From the NCBI GenBank assembly GCA_900768815.1, contig CAAGEE010000017.1:31809-95808 (forward strand): 64,000 nucleotides of DNA. Direction: 5' to 3'. Shown one piece after another: positions 32,824 through 41,319 of this stretch. How positions within the stretch are numbered: position 1 is the first letter of the stretch; each line of letters starts with the position of its first letter. The notes under the pieces are model-generated. The model searched no databases and was not told the DNA's origin. It saw nothing but the letters and a program-made list of their open reading frames with translations. A program made the position numbers and the translations under genes. This stretch comes from Bacilli bacterium. GTDB taxonomy: Bacteria > Bacillota_I > Bacilli_A > RF39 > UBA660.

Positions 32824-35721
32824 ATGGGAATATTTGATGGTATAGGAGCATTCTTTAGTGACATATTTGGTAATCGTTATGAAGCATCAACTGAAGATTT
32901 AGGCCAGTCAATAGCATTGTTAGAGAACGCAACTGGAATGCTAGACAAAATAAATGATGAAATACTTTCAAATGCAAGAACAGTTTATAATGCATTAGGT
33001 GAATACTCTGATAATACTGGATTTGGAAATTTAGATAAATATGTTCCAATGCTACAAGAACAATTTAATTCTCTTATAGAAACTCTTAATGAACAGAAAG
33101 AAATAATTTATAATTATGAGCATTCAAACGGATGGCAAAGAGCATTTGCAACAGGTGGTGTTTTAGCAACATCACTATTTGAGGGCGTTGGCAGTGTTTT
33201 AGAGGACTTAATTGATACAGGTGCAGTTATTATATCGGGAGTTGGCAGTGTACTTGGTGCGGATACGACAAGTATTGAGCTATGGGCTGCTAGAGATTTA
33301 ACTGGTGAATTAGCAGACAGTTTTTATGCAAATACATCAGTAGGAAAATGGCTTGATACATATAGCAATGCTTCTCATGAATCAACAGCAGCAAATGTCT
33401 TTAAGGGTATTGGAACGGCAATACCATATGTACTCCTTGCGGCATCAGGTGTAGGGCTTGCAGGAGAAGCTCTAGTAGCGGGTGCAGCTGGATTTGGTCG
33501 AGGTGCAAGTGATTATATGGGTCAACATCTTACATATAATGGTAATGAGTTGGCATTTGATGATGATTATAGTCTTGGAAAAGCCTACTTAAAAGGTGGA
33601 GTAGAAGGTGCAAAAGATGCCGCACTAACAATCGTTATGGACAAAGGCTTCAAAAAATTTGATGAAATAAAAAATGCAAAAGTTAAAGCTGATGGCATAG
33701 CAAAAACTGGTAATGAACAATTATTATCAAAATATAAAGCAGCAGGCAGCGAAACAACAGAGGATGCAGTAAAAGCCTTAAAAGAGGACATAGCAAAAGG
33801 ATTAAAAGGTTCTGAAAAAGCCGGTAAAGAAATGACAGAAGATGCTATCGAGAAAGAGGCTAAACGCCTTGCTGAAAAAGCTGGTAAAGGTAAGTTAAAA
33901 GGCAATGATTTTGAGAAGATAAATAAATTGCTTCCGGAAGGTAAAAAAGTTGCTCAAGAAGAAATTGAAACGGCATTAAATAAGAAACTAGTTGCAAACG
34001 AAGAAAAACGCCTTATGAATAATCCTACTGAGGCAGAAAGACAACAAATAAGAAATGCCGGAAACGAAGCAGTTGAAAAAGCTGGCGATATTAGTGATGT
34101 ACAAAAAATGGCCGCCAGACAAAAAGGAGAATTGAGCAAAATTGAGAAAATGGCAAATGATAAAAACCTTACCAATGCCACTACAGAAGAATTAAAAGCA
34201 GTAAGTAAAGAAACAAAAATAAGATTAAAAGAAACTATATCTGGAAAAGAAAAAGTTGCAGAGACAGCATCTCCAAATTCAATTGGAGTTGAATTAAAAG
34301 ATAAACCAATTGAAGATTGGACAGGTAATGATGTGTCAAAAGCAGTTAGAGAACTAAACAGTGCTGACAAAAACAATCCTGTGGTAACGGAATATACCAC
34401 AGCGAAAAAAGGTGTAAGTGGAAAGAATGCTGGGAACCCAACAGCTAAAGCCCAAGAGAAGTGGAATCAAATTAAGTCTGATGTATATAATGAATATACA
34501 GCACAGAAGTATATCGAAAATAGTCCTCAAGTAAGTCAAAAAGTATTAAAAATGGATGCTAAAATGGATGCCCAAGCGGCTAGAACAGCAAAATTTAATG
34601 AGAGTAAGTTAGGACAAGCAACTGCAAAAGCTAAGGAAAATTTTTCAAATCTAAAGACAAGCATTTCAAATTCTTCAGCAGTACAAGCTATAGCAGATTC
34701 TACACCTGCTAAACTTGCTAAAGGGTTAGATAATACTGTTACAAAAATGGTAGAAAAGCATCCAAAGATAACAACCGGTTTAGCTACAGCAACCTTAGTA
34801 GGTTCAAAGATAGACAACGGAACTCCATATATAAGTCCTGAAATAACTGGAATAGACATGGGAGAATATAATGAAAATGTTTCACCAATAGGAATAGATG
34901 AAATTGATGATTTGACACTACAGGAAAGTGTAAATCAAACACCTCAGACAAAGAATTCATATACAGGACCATACACAACACCAAATACTCAACCAACATT
35001 CCCAACAAATCCAGTAAGTCCTGTTGAACCGGTTATTCCAGCTGAGCCAATAACACCAGTTGAACCTGTGACTCCTCCAGAACCAACCATACCTACGGAG
35101 CCAACAAATCCAACTCAGCCAACAACACCAACTGAACCTACAATTCCAGAAAATCCAGGTACGACAATTACTAATCCAGAACCAACACCAACGCCACCAG
35201 TAAGAAATGACAATGGTGGAAGTAATAGTGGTATAGATCATGGTGGCAATTACAACAATGGAGGAAATTATAATAACGGAAGTGAAAATATCTGGTCTGG
35301 AATAACTGATAATGGTGAAGTAACAGAGCCAGAATTGCCTGATGGGGAATTACCAATAGAAGAACCAACAGACACCGAACTTCCTGGAACTGAAGAAAGC
35401 GTATACACAATTCCAACTGATCTAAGTGGTGTAACTACTAAGAAAAAATCAAACAGTGGAAGTAGTGTAATACCAGTACTTGGTGGTTTAGGAGCTGCTG
35501 CTGCAGTAGGTGTTGGAGCTAAAATATATATGGACAACAAAAAGAATAATGACAACGGTGAAGATGATGACTACACTGATGACTTTGAATTCAAAGATGA
35601 TAATAATAATGATCTTCTTGCTGATGAGTGGAAAGAAGACAATAATGATGATGAAAGTCTAAACTTCAATGACATAATAAATGAAGCAAGTGAAGATAAT
35701 AATGACTTAGGAGAAATTTAA
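32824..35721 (+). CDS. Large LXG-like protein with proline-rich stalk, C-terminal membrane anchor and acidic tail
   Basis: The 965-residue product has these parts: helical N-terminus (1-100, LXG-like); glycine-rich hydrophobic region (about 110-250) like the membrane-active part of LXG and colicin-type proteins; long charged helical region (about 255-650); proline-rich P-x-E-P and P-T-x-P repeats (about 718-794); Asn/Gly-rich linker; one membrane segment (IPVLGGLGAAAAVGVGAKIY, about 882-901); and an acidic Asp/Asn tail. There is no signal peptide and no recognisable C-terminal toxin domain. It is probably a type VII secretion substrate or surface protein; function unknown. Confidence 0.7.
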   Translation: MGIFDGIGAFFSDIFGNRYEASTEDLGQSIALLENATGMLDKINDEILSNARTVYNALGEYSDNTGFGNLDKYVPMLQEQFNSLIETLNEQKEIIYNYEHSNGWQRAFATGGVLATSLFEGVGSVLEDLIDTGAVIISGVGSVLGADTTSIELWAARDLTGELADSFYANTSVGKWLDTYSNASHESTAANVFKGIGTAIPYVLLAASGVGLAGEALVAGAAGFGRGASDYMGQHLTYNGNELAFDDDYSLGKAYLKGGVEGAKDAALTIVMDKGFKKFDEIKNAKVKADGIAKTGNEQLLSKYKAAGSETTEDAVKALKEDIAKGLKGSEKAGKEMTEDAIEKEAKRLAEKAGKGKLKGNDFEKINKLLPEGKKVAQEEIETALNKKLVANEEKRLMNNPTEAERQQIRNAGNEAVEKAGDISDVQKMAARQKGELSKIEKMANDKNLTNATTEELKAVSKETKIRLKETISGKEKVAETASPNSIGVELKDKPIEDWTGNDVSKAVRELNSADKNNPVVTEYTTAKKGVSGKNAGNPTAKAQEKWNQIKSDVYNEYTAQKYIENSPQVSQKVLKMDAKMDAQAARTAKFNESKLGQATAKAKENFSNLKTSISNSSAVQAIADSTPAKLAKGLDNTVTKMVEKHPKITTGLATATLVGSKIDNGTPYISPEITGIDMGEYNENVSPIGIDEIDDLTLQESVNQTPQTKNSYTGPYTTPNTQPTFPTNPVSPVEPVIPAEPITPVEPVTPPEPTIPTEPTNPTQPTTPTEPTIPENPGTTITNPEPTPTPPVRNDNGGSNSGIDHGGNYNNGGNYNNGSENIWSGITDNGEVTEPELPDGELPIEEPTDTELPGTEESVYTIPTDLSGVTTKKKSNSGSSVIPVLGGLGAAAAVGVGAKIYMDNKKNNDNGEDDDYTDDFEFKDDNNNDLLADEWKEDNNDDESLNFNDIINEASEDNNDLGEI

Positions 35722-35751
35722 AATAAAATTTAAATAAAAAGGAGAAAGATT

Positions 35752-36129
35752 ATGAAAGAAAGATTTTTACCAATTGGTACAGTATTATTACTAAAAGGTG
35801 GAAAGAAAGAAGTAATGATAACAAGTTATTGTATCTTCCCAACTAATATTCAGATAAAAGATGGAAAAGAAGTACATCCAGATAAGAAACTATATGAATA
35901 TGGTGGATGTATTTATCCAGAAGGAATATTAGATAGTAATATGGCTTGTGCCTTTAACCATGATCAAATAGAAAAAATTGTCTATTTAGGTTATGAGTCA
36001 GACAAACAAAAAGAATTATCAAAAATATTAAATCAAGGTTTTGCAGCATACAAAACCCAATATGAAAATGGTGCTGCTTCAACAACACCACAAACAAATG
36101 AACAAGAAGGAACTACTCCAACTGAGTAA
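35752..36129 (+). CDS. DUF4176 family protein
   Basis: The 125-residue soluble protein begins RFLPIGTVLLLKGGKKEVMI and contains YEYGGCIYPEGIL and FNHDQIEKIVYLGY, the DUF4176 pattern. DUF4176 proteins are found in type VII secretion loci of Firmicutes, where their role is unclear, so this gene supports the assignment of the operon. The tail is Thr/Pro/Gln-rich. A terminator overlaps its stop codon. Confidence 0.78.
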   Translation: MKERFLPIGTVLLLKGGKKEVMITSYCIFPTNIQIKDGKEVHPDKKLYEYGGCIYPEGILDSNMACAFNHDQIEKIVYLGYESDKQKELSKILNQGFAAYKTQYENGAASTTPQTNEQEGTTPTE

Positions 36130-36140
36130 TTCCTTTTTTT
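36109..36140 (+). terminator. Terminator of the WXG100/LXG-like operon
   Basis: GGAACTACTC (36109-36118) pairs with GAGTAATTCC (36124-36133) with one mismatch, then seven T residues. The stop codon of the DUF4176 gene lies in the 3' arm. Confidence 0.8.
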
Positions 36141-36182
36141 ATGCAAAAAACTAACTAATTAAATCACCTAGAAGACAAAAAA

Positions 36183-37310
36183 TTACGCCACTTTATACCT
36201 CTTTTCCCGTTCCCTAGAAATATTCAAAATAATACCAACAATCATCATATACGAAAGTAAACTAGAACCACCATACGATATAAAGGGTAGAGTAATACCT
36301 GTAATAGGAACAAGACCAACCGTCATCCCAATATTTTGTACCTGTTGAAATAAAAGCATCGCTACAATTCCAATCAAAATATATTTATCAGTATCATTAA
36401 TTCTTCTTCTAGCAAGCCTAATAATACTTAAATCAAAATACAAAATTATTCCCAGTAACAAACAAATCCCAACAAAACCAAAATTAGACGCAAACACGCC
36501 AAATATAAAATCAGTCGAAGACTCTGGAAAATAAATTGGTGTCTTATTAAAACCATACCCCACTAAAGAAGAAGAACCAATTGCCGCTAAAGCATTTTCT
36601 AACTGTAACCCAGACCCAGTTTGCCAATCAAACAACCTCTCCAGTCTATAGTAAATTGAACTTCCAAATATCTTAATAAAAATATCTTCCTTAAAAAAAT
36701 AAAGACCTAAAAAACAACCCATACCAACACCAAATAAAATAATCGCTATAACAAACCATCTAATCCTAATACCCGATACAAACATCATTGCAATATATAT
36801 AATAAAATAAATAATAACAGCACCCGTATCAGGTTCTAAAAAAGTAAGAATAGAAGGAATTAATACAACTACAAAACTCTTTACAATAAACAAAAACTCC
36901 TCCCAAAGACTAGAATTTTTATACTTATTCCTAAAATTATGTATCATACTAGCAAGAACTAACATAATAAATATCTTCATAAACTCACTTGGTTGTACAC
37001 TACCAATACCAGGTATAATTAACCAACATTTACTGTTATTAATAGGTGTACCAAATAATAAAAGTACAACTAATAATAAATTCCCAATAACATATAAAAT
37101 CCACGTATGTCTATATAAATATTCATTTCCTAACTTCACTAAAACAAAAACTAATCCCACACCAACCATATACCAAATAGCTTGTTTTAAAGCCAAATTA
37201 CCAAGAGACTTAGAAGTATAAGTTAGTGCACTATAAATACTAATAATACTAATAATAGCCATTAAAACTATTGGAATAACTATTCTAAAATTAATTTTAA
37301 ATTTACTCAT
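36183..37310 (-). CDS. rodA: SEDS glycosyltransferase RodA (FtsW/RodA/SpoVE family)
   Basis: The 375-residue protein has ten membrane segments and the SEDS motifs GSVQPSEFMKIFIML, FLEPDTGAVIIYF, and GLVPITGITLPFISYGGSS. These proteins polymerise lipid II. RodA is preferred over FtsW by length and the absence of cell-division neighbours; a SpoVE role in spore cortex cannot be excluded. MreC and MreD, its usual partners, are encoded at 26-27.5 kb. It is transcribed alone. Confidence 0.87.
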   Translation of the reverse strand: MSKFKINFRIVIPIVLMAIISIISIYSALTYTSKSLGNLALKQAIWYMVGVGLVFVLVKLGNEYLYRHTWILYVIGNLLLVVLLLFGTPINNSKCWLIIPGIGSVQPSEFMKIFIMLVLASMIHNFRNKYKNSSLWEEFLFIVKSFVVVLIPSILTFLEPDTGAVIIYFIIYIAMMFVSGIRIRWFVIAIILFGVGMGCFLGLYFFKEDIFIKIFGSSIYYRLERLFDWQTGSGLQLENALAAIGSSSLVGYGFNKTPIYFPESSTDFIFGVFASNFGFVGICLLLGIILYFDLSIIRLARRRINDTDKYILIGIVAMLLFQQVQNIGMTVGLVPITGITLPFISYGGSSLLSYMMIVGIILNISREREKRYKVA

Positions 37311-37408
37311 ATAATCAAACCTTTCATTTATATTATGTTAAAATCTATCAATTTTTATTTTTTTATTTCATAAAATATAAAGAAGAATAAATAAAAGGAG
37401 AATATTTT

Positions 37409-37708
37409 ATGAAAAAACTACCTAAAATTTATCAAAATGAAATAACAAAAAAAATTAATAATAATAAAACTGTCTGCTACTTAAAAGAAGAATCATCTCT
37501 AGATCCCCATCAAGGTATTCCAACCATTCTCTCTAAAATAGATCAAGTCTTCTCTGGATATGGTTATTCATACAATATACCAGTAACTATAAAAACAACT
37601 AATCACACATATAACACCAGTCTAATTGCTAAAACTACTACCAATCTAGTTACTCTAGATAACGACATCATTCCAATATCAGACATAATAGATTTCCAAA
37701 TAAACTAA
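37409..37708 (+). CDS. Uncharacterised small protein next to coat genes
   Basis: The 99-residue product has a basic N-terminus, a DPHQGIPTILSKIDQVFSGY segment and two beta-rich parts ending IIPISDIIDFQI, which look like a small Sm-like or beta-barrel fold. No family is recognised. AAAAGGAG precedes the ATG. It is convergent with the cotY/Z-like genes and shares their terminator, so a spore role is possible. Confidence 0.6.
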   Translation: MKKLPKIYQNEITKKINNNKTVCYLKEESSLDPHQGIPTILSKIDQVFSGYGYSYNIPVTIKTTNHTYNTSLIAKTTTNLVTLDNDIIPISDIIDFQIN

Positions 37709-37709
37709 A

Positions 37710-37757
37710 AAGATTGTTATGACTTCAGAAACTAATCTTGTCACTAACAATCTTTTT
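37710..37757. terminator. Bidirectional terminator
   Basis: AAAAGATTGTTA and TAACAATCTTTT, separated by a long loop, form a hairpin with T runs on both strands between the converging genes. Confidence 0.7.
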
Positions 37758-37773
37758 TATTGCTATTTTTTAC

Positions 37774-38175
37774 TTAGCATAATTCTACATAAGTATCTGC
37801 TAAACATTGTAATGCACCAACACAACCTAAATCTAATGTAAAGAATTGATTAGTACTTACATAACCATCATTAGTACTATTAGGATATAAAATTCTACAT
37901 GTACAGCAACAATCATCTAATGCTTCAATTCTAAATACAGTTGATTGTCTACTTTCTCCATTTAATGTATAAGGAAAACTCCATTGAGTACCAGTACAAC
38001 AATTATATAAAGTAATTGGTCTAGTATTATAGCAAACACTACTACATACTGGTCCTAAAAATGGTTTATCACAACCAGAGTAACTTTCATTATCAAAATC
38101 TTGTTTTTGAAGAGCAAGTATTTTTCTTAATACATCTGCTAAACAACAAGTACGATTTTTATCTTCACAACCCAT
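37774..38175 (-). CDS. CotY/CotZ-like spore coat protein (second in operon)
   Basis: The cysteine-rich product of about 133 residues starts MGCEDKNRTCCLADVLRKIL and shows the CotY/CotZ layout: CDKPFLG, CYNTRPITLYNCCTG, a STVFRIEALDDCCCTCRILYP core and a final FFTLDLGCVGALQCL. These proteins form disulfide-linked outer crust layers of the spore. GTG at 38181 is an alternative start, four bases after GGAGG; the ATG at 38175 is ten bases after. It lies 18 bases after its paralogue. Confidence 0.85.
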   Translation of the reverse strand: MGCEDKNRTCCLADVLRKILALQKQDFDNESYSGCDKPFLGPVCSSVCYNTRPITLYNCCTGTQWSFPYTLNGESRQSTVFRIEALDDCCCTCRILYPNSTNDGYVSTNQFFTLDLGCVGALQCLADTYVELC

Positions 38176-38193
38176 ATTCACAAATCCTCCTTT

Positions 38194-38577
38194 CTATAAA
38201 TTAGAAACAACAGCATCTTCTATACATTGAATTGCACAAATACAACCTAAATTAACATTAATAAAACTACCACTAGCAACATAATTATCACCATCTTTAT
38301 ATAAAACCCTAAGCGTAACACAATTATCATCTACTTTATGAACTCTAAATAATGTACTAGTCTGCACAACATTACTATTATCCATATAATTAGCACTTAA
38401 TATAGTACCTTTCTTATTATATAAAGTAATAACTCTAGTATTATAACAAATACAATTAATAGTAGGTCCTAGAAAAGGCTTAGTGCAACCTTCCTCCACA
38501 CAACACTCATCAAGAGAATTATCTTGTAATAGAGCAATTAGCTTTAGCAAATTCTTAATACAACGATTAGTAGTCAT
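38194..38577 (-). CDS. CotY/CotZ-like spore coat protein (first in operon)
   Basis: The 127-residue product shares with its downstream neighbour CTKPFLGP, CYNTRVITLYN, TSTLFRVHKVDDNCVTLRVLY and FINVNLGCICAIQC. It is a paralogue with fewer cysteines, and the two form a coat operon. The ATG at 38577 follows AGAGGTGGGG. Expression late in the mother cell is expected for the family; I could not read a clear SigK or SigE promoter. Confidence 0.85.
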   Translation of the reverse strand: MTTNRCIKNLLKLIALLQDNSLDECCVEEGCTKPFLGPTINCICYNTRVITLYNKKGTILSANYMDNSNVVQTSTLFRVHKVDDNCVTLRVLYKDGDNYVASGSFINVNLGCICAIQCIEDAVVSNL

Positions 38578-38724
38578 AGTCCCCACCTCTTTATCTATTT
38601 CTAATATAAAGTATTCAAAAACTTATATTTGGTGTTTATAAATACCTATATAATTATATGTAGTATTAACTAAAATATCTTTATTTTTTTCTTCTCTTAT
38701 TATATAATTAATATGGTGATAAAA

Positions 38725-39030
38725 ATGGAATATGCTGTAATAGCAATTATTTTAATTATTATTTTATTAGCAATCTTAAAAGCTAATAAAAAAGATGCCG
38801 GACTAGATTTTAATAAATTAGTTGAATATCTAGGTGGGAAAGAAAATATTGTTGATACTGAGATTAATTTCTCTAGATTTAAAGTTACTTTAAAAGATAT
38901 CAGTAAAGCCAATAAAGAGGGCATTCAAAAACTAGGAGCTAAAGGAATAGTAGAAATAGACAATCAATTAAAAATAATTTTAGGTCCTGAATCTAAACAA
39001 TTAAAAAAATACATAGATGAAATAAATTGA
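38725..39030 (+). CDS. Membrane-anchored degenerate PTS EIIB-like protein
   Basis: The 101-residue protein has an N-terminal membrane segment (about 3-20) and a domain matching EIIB of glucose-type PTS permeases: LVEYLGGKENIV, KVTLKDISKANKEGIQKLGAKGIVEI (shown only in part here) and IILGPESKQLKKYI. The phosphorylated cysteine, normally after NIVNLDA, is replaced by asparagine (NIVDTEIN). It cannot act as a phosphocarrier. The start at 38725 follows GGTGAT. Role unknown. Confidence 0.72.
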   Translation: MEYAVIAIILIIILLAILKANKKDAGLDFNKLVEYLGGKENIVDTEINFSRFKVTLKDISKANKEGIQKLGAKGIVEIDNQLKIILGPESKQLKKYIDEIN

Positions 39031-39050
39031 CAAAATTTGTCATTTTTTTC
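39028..39050 (+). terminator. Rho-independent terminator
   Basis: TGACAAA and TTTGTCA form a hairpin followed by seven T residues, overlapping the TGA stop of the EIIB-like gene. Confidence 0.75.
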
Positions 39051-39051
39051 A

Positions 39052-39071
39052 TATTTCGACAAAATACGACA
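39052..39071. promoter_or_regulatory. Candidate Spo0A boxes upstream of the histidine kinase
   Basis: TATTTCGACAAA at 39052-39063 holds TTCGACA, the reverse complement of TGTCGAA; a second partial copy, ACGACAT, follows at 39066-39072. They lie about 40-55 bases before the kinase gene. Confidence 0.5.
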
Positions 39072-39108
39072 TACTAAAATTATATAATTCAAAATAAGAG
39101 GTGTACTT

Positions 39109-40347
39109 ATGCCAATATTTGAAAATATAATTTTATTATTCGTATTTTTATTTTTTCCTATAATTTTTTATTTAATATATATAACACATCTAAGTAACAT
39201 GGATATAAAAGAAAAAAGTGTTCTATTAGATATTTCTCTAATATCAGCTTTGTTTTTTATAATTAGATATATTAATGATAAATCTATCTATATTCTTCTT
39301 TTTTATAATATTCCTTTACTTCTAGCATATTTAAAAGGAAAAATACCAACTATAATCTTTCTTTCTATAACTATTGTTTTCTTTTATAATCTTTATATAA
39401 GTATCCCTTTGATTATTCTCTCTCTAGAATATTTATTATATTTTATAATATATCTATACATCTCTAAGTATAAAAGTAACTCTACTAACTATATAAATAT
39501 CTTTATCGCTATAAAAATATTTATGATATCTTTTATAATATTTTATATAATTAATCCTAATGGTTCTATTATAAGTAATTTAATATATCTAATTATAACT
39601 TCAACGCTATTTATAACATTTACGTATTTAAGTATTTATTTTTTTGAAAAGGGGGAAAATATTACTAATCTATATACTATTACGAAAGAATCTAAAAAAG
39701 ATAAATTATTATTTGAATCTTTATCTAAACTAACACATGAGTTAAAAAATCCAATCTCAGTCTGTAAGGGTTACTTAGAAATAATAGATAAAAATGGTTA
39801 TCAAAAAGCTCCTAAGTATTTACCAATTATTTCTAGTGAAATAGAAAGATCTTTATCAGTAATAAATGATTTTTCTTCTCTTGGTAAATTAAAAGAATTA
39901 AATAAAGAAGAAGTAGACTTACAAGTATTATTAGAAGAATTAATAACCATTCTCAATCCATTATTTAAAAAGTATAACGCTAATATCTATCTAAATGTAA
40001 AGCAAGACGTCTATTTAAATCTTGATTATTTAAGAATGAAACAAGTCTTCGTAAACATCTTAAAAAATGCTTTAGAAGCTAGAAAAGAAGAAGAACCACT
40101 AAATGTCCAAATAGAAGTAAAAAAGTCCTTAAAAGCCGTAAAAATAATAATTAAAGATAATGGAATAGGTATGGATAAAAATACACTAGATAAAATAACT
40201 GAAATATTTTATACAACTAAAGCAAATGGTAATGGACTAGGCGTAGTCTTATCAAAAGAAATAATTGAAATGCATAATGGTACTATTACTTATAAATCCC
40301 AAAAAGATAAAGGAACGACTGTTACTATAACCTTACCATGTAATTAA
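39109..40347 (+). CDS. Orphan membrane histidine kinase (sporulation kinase-like)
   Basis: The 412-residue protein has about six membrane segments in its first 185 residues, then a phosphoacceptor domain LSKLTHELKNPISVCKGYLE with the histidine near residue 209, the N box NILKNALEAR, DNGIGMD and GNGLGVVLSKEIIEMHNG. There is no response regulator beside it, as for the Kin kinases that feed the Spo0A phosphorelay. Possible Spo0A boxes upstream support a sporulation role. It ends four bases inside the convergent gene. Confidence 0.83.
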   Translation: MPIFENIILLFVFLFFPIIFYLIYITHLSNMDIKEKSVLLDISLISALFFIIRYINDKSIYILLFYNIPLLLAYLKGKIPTIIFLSITIVFFYNLYISIPLIILSLEYLLYFIIYLYISKYKSNSTNYINIFIAIKIFMISFIIFYIINPNGSIISNLIYLIITSTLFITFTYLSIYFFEKGENITNLYTITKESKKDKLLFESLSKLTHELKNPISVCKGYLEIIDKNGYQKAPKYLPIISSEIERSLSVINDFSSLGKLKELNKEEVDLQVLLEELITILNPLFKKYNANIYLNVKQDVYLNLDYLRMKQVFVNILKNALEARKEEEPLNVQIEVKKSLKAVKIIIKDNGIGMDKNTLDKITEIFYTTKANGNGLGVVLSKEIIEMHNGTITYKSQKDKGTTVTITLPCN

Positions 40348-41024
40348 AAAAGATTAGCAAAACTAATCTTAATTTTTTTATATATTTTAACTGCCTTTTT
40401 ATATTTTTCTCTGGCATTATTAAGTTCAGTTGGAAAACATTCTGCTAGTTGTGGTAAAGTCCGACCAAGATCATGAATCTCTAGTTCTGAGACTCCTTCG
40501 TATTGTTCTGTCATTACCTCAAAAAAAACTCTCTCAACATCTTCTCTAAAAACTTCATTAACGCTTTTACCAGTATAACGTTTAACCATTCTTCCAAGTA
40601 AATTTTGATGTGGCAACCATTTTTCTAATTCTTTTATATGATCAACCGATGGTCTGCATTCATATATTCCAAAAATATTTTTCTTTGGAATAAGAGTTGC
40701 TCCCCCTGATGGTCTATGTTCTAAGTCATATGAACATCCAGTCTCAGTTAACATTGAACATTCTCTTTTCATCGAAAATAAATCAACTACATCACGATCC
40801 TTATTTCTTGCTCTTAAGTATAGAATAGGAAAAGCAATCGTTTTACCATTAATCTTTTGAATATCAATTCCTGCAACAATTGATATATTTCCAGTCTCTA
40901 ACGCTTTTAAAATTTCACTTTTAGTAATACTAGGAAAATCACTAACAAAGTAGTCACATCCTGATTTTTTACAACATTCCCCTCCACATGAACTACAAAT
41001 ATTTTTATTTTCATATCTTTGCAT
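40344..41024 (-). CDS. YkgJ-type cysteine cluster protein
   Basis: The 226-residue protein begins with a cysteine cluster, CSSCGGECCKKSGC, and has further cysteines in KRECSMLTETGCSYD and YECRPS, probably binding a metal or Fe-S centre. The pattern resembles the YkgJ/UPF0153 group. Its function is not known. GGGGGA precedes the ATG at 41024. The end overlaps the kinase gene on the other strand by four bases, and a hairpin at 40350-40380 lies within it. Confidence 0.7.
   Translation of the reverse strand: MQRYENKNICSSCGGECCKKSGCDYFVSDFPSITKSEILKALETGNISIVAGIDIQKINGKTIAFPILYLRARNKDRDVVDLFSMKRECSMLTETGCSYDLEHRPSGGATLIPKKNIFGIYECRPSVDHIKELEKWLPHQNLLGRMVKRYTGKSVNEVFREDVERVFFEVMTEQYEGVSELEIHDLGRTLPQLAECFPTELNNAREKYKKAVKIYKKIKISFANLF
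40350..40380 (+). terminator. Terminator of the histidine kinase gene
   Basis: AAGATTAG, CAAAA loop, CTAATCTT and a T run, placed just after the kinase stop codon within the end of the opposite gene. Confidence 0.7.
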
Positions 41025-41094
41025 AATAATCCCCCATTTACAAGTAATGTATTTTACCATATTTCTTGTAAATTTACAATAAAAAACAAGATCC

Positions 41095-41182
41095 AAAATA
41101 AAAAGGCACTTAATTCGTAAGAATTAAATGTCATCCACACAATAGGTAGACATTTAGTTAACTAAATGCTTCCTATCTAAAT
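41095..41182 (-). ncRNA. Candidate small antisense-type RNA, orphan copy
   Basis: Read on the minus strand the repeat gives AGATAGGAAGC at the likely 5' end, a palindromic hairpin, and a terminator hairpin (stem 41105-41132) running into T residues. This copy lies upstream of the toxin gene and does not overlap a second toxin, so it would act in trans or be a leftover of duplication. Confidence 0.5.
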
Positions 41183-41183
41183 A
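41101..41183. repeat. 83-bp perfect direct repeat, copy 1
   Basis: Identical over 83 bases to 41406-41488. It holds two inverted repeats: GGCACTTAATTC/GAATTAAATGTC and CATTTAGTTAACTAAATG. On the minus strand the first becomes a hairpin followed by a T run. Confidence 0.97.
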
Positions 41184-41251
41184 ATAACATAAATTTATTT
41201 TAATATACAATAAAAATATAAAAAAGTTCCGGAAAACTTATGAAAAGTCAA

Positions 41252-41257
41252 TATAAT
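41252..41257 (+). promoter_or_regulatory. -10 element of the toxin message
   Basis: TATAAT at 41252-41257; transcription would start near 41264, so the message would begin with GGAAGC. No good -35 box is visible. Confidence 0.5.
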
Positions 41258-41319
41258 ATATATAGGAAGCAATAGTTATTAAGTGTCTACCTCTAATAAT
41301 AAAAAGGAGGTTGATAAGA

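Noticed and set aside
35171..35416. Coding reading of the strand opposite the Asn/Gly-rich linker
   Set aside because: The open frame is a by-product of the repetitive ACC/CCA and AAT/GGA codons on the plus strand.
33585..35555. Several open frames opposite the 965-residue gene
   Set aside because: They are antisense shadows of biased codon use and of the proline-rich repeat, with no ribosome-binding sites and with low-complexity products.
31825..36129. A complete type VII secretion system
   Set aside because: No EssC/YukAB-type ATPase, EsaA or EssB is in the window; only probable substrates, partners and DUF4176 are present.
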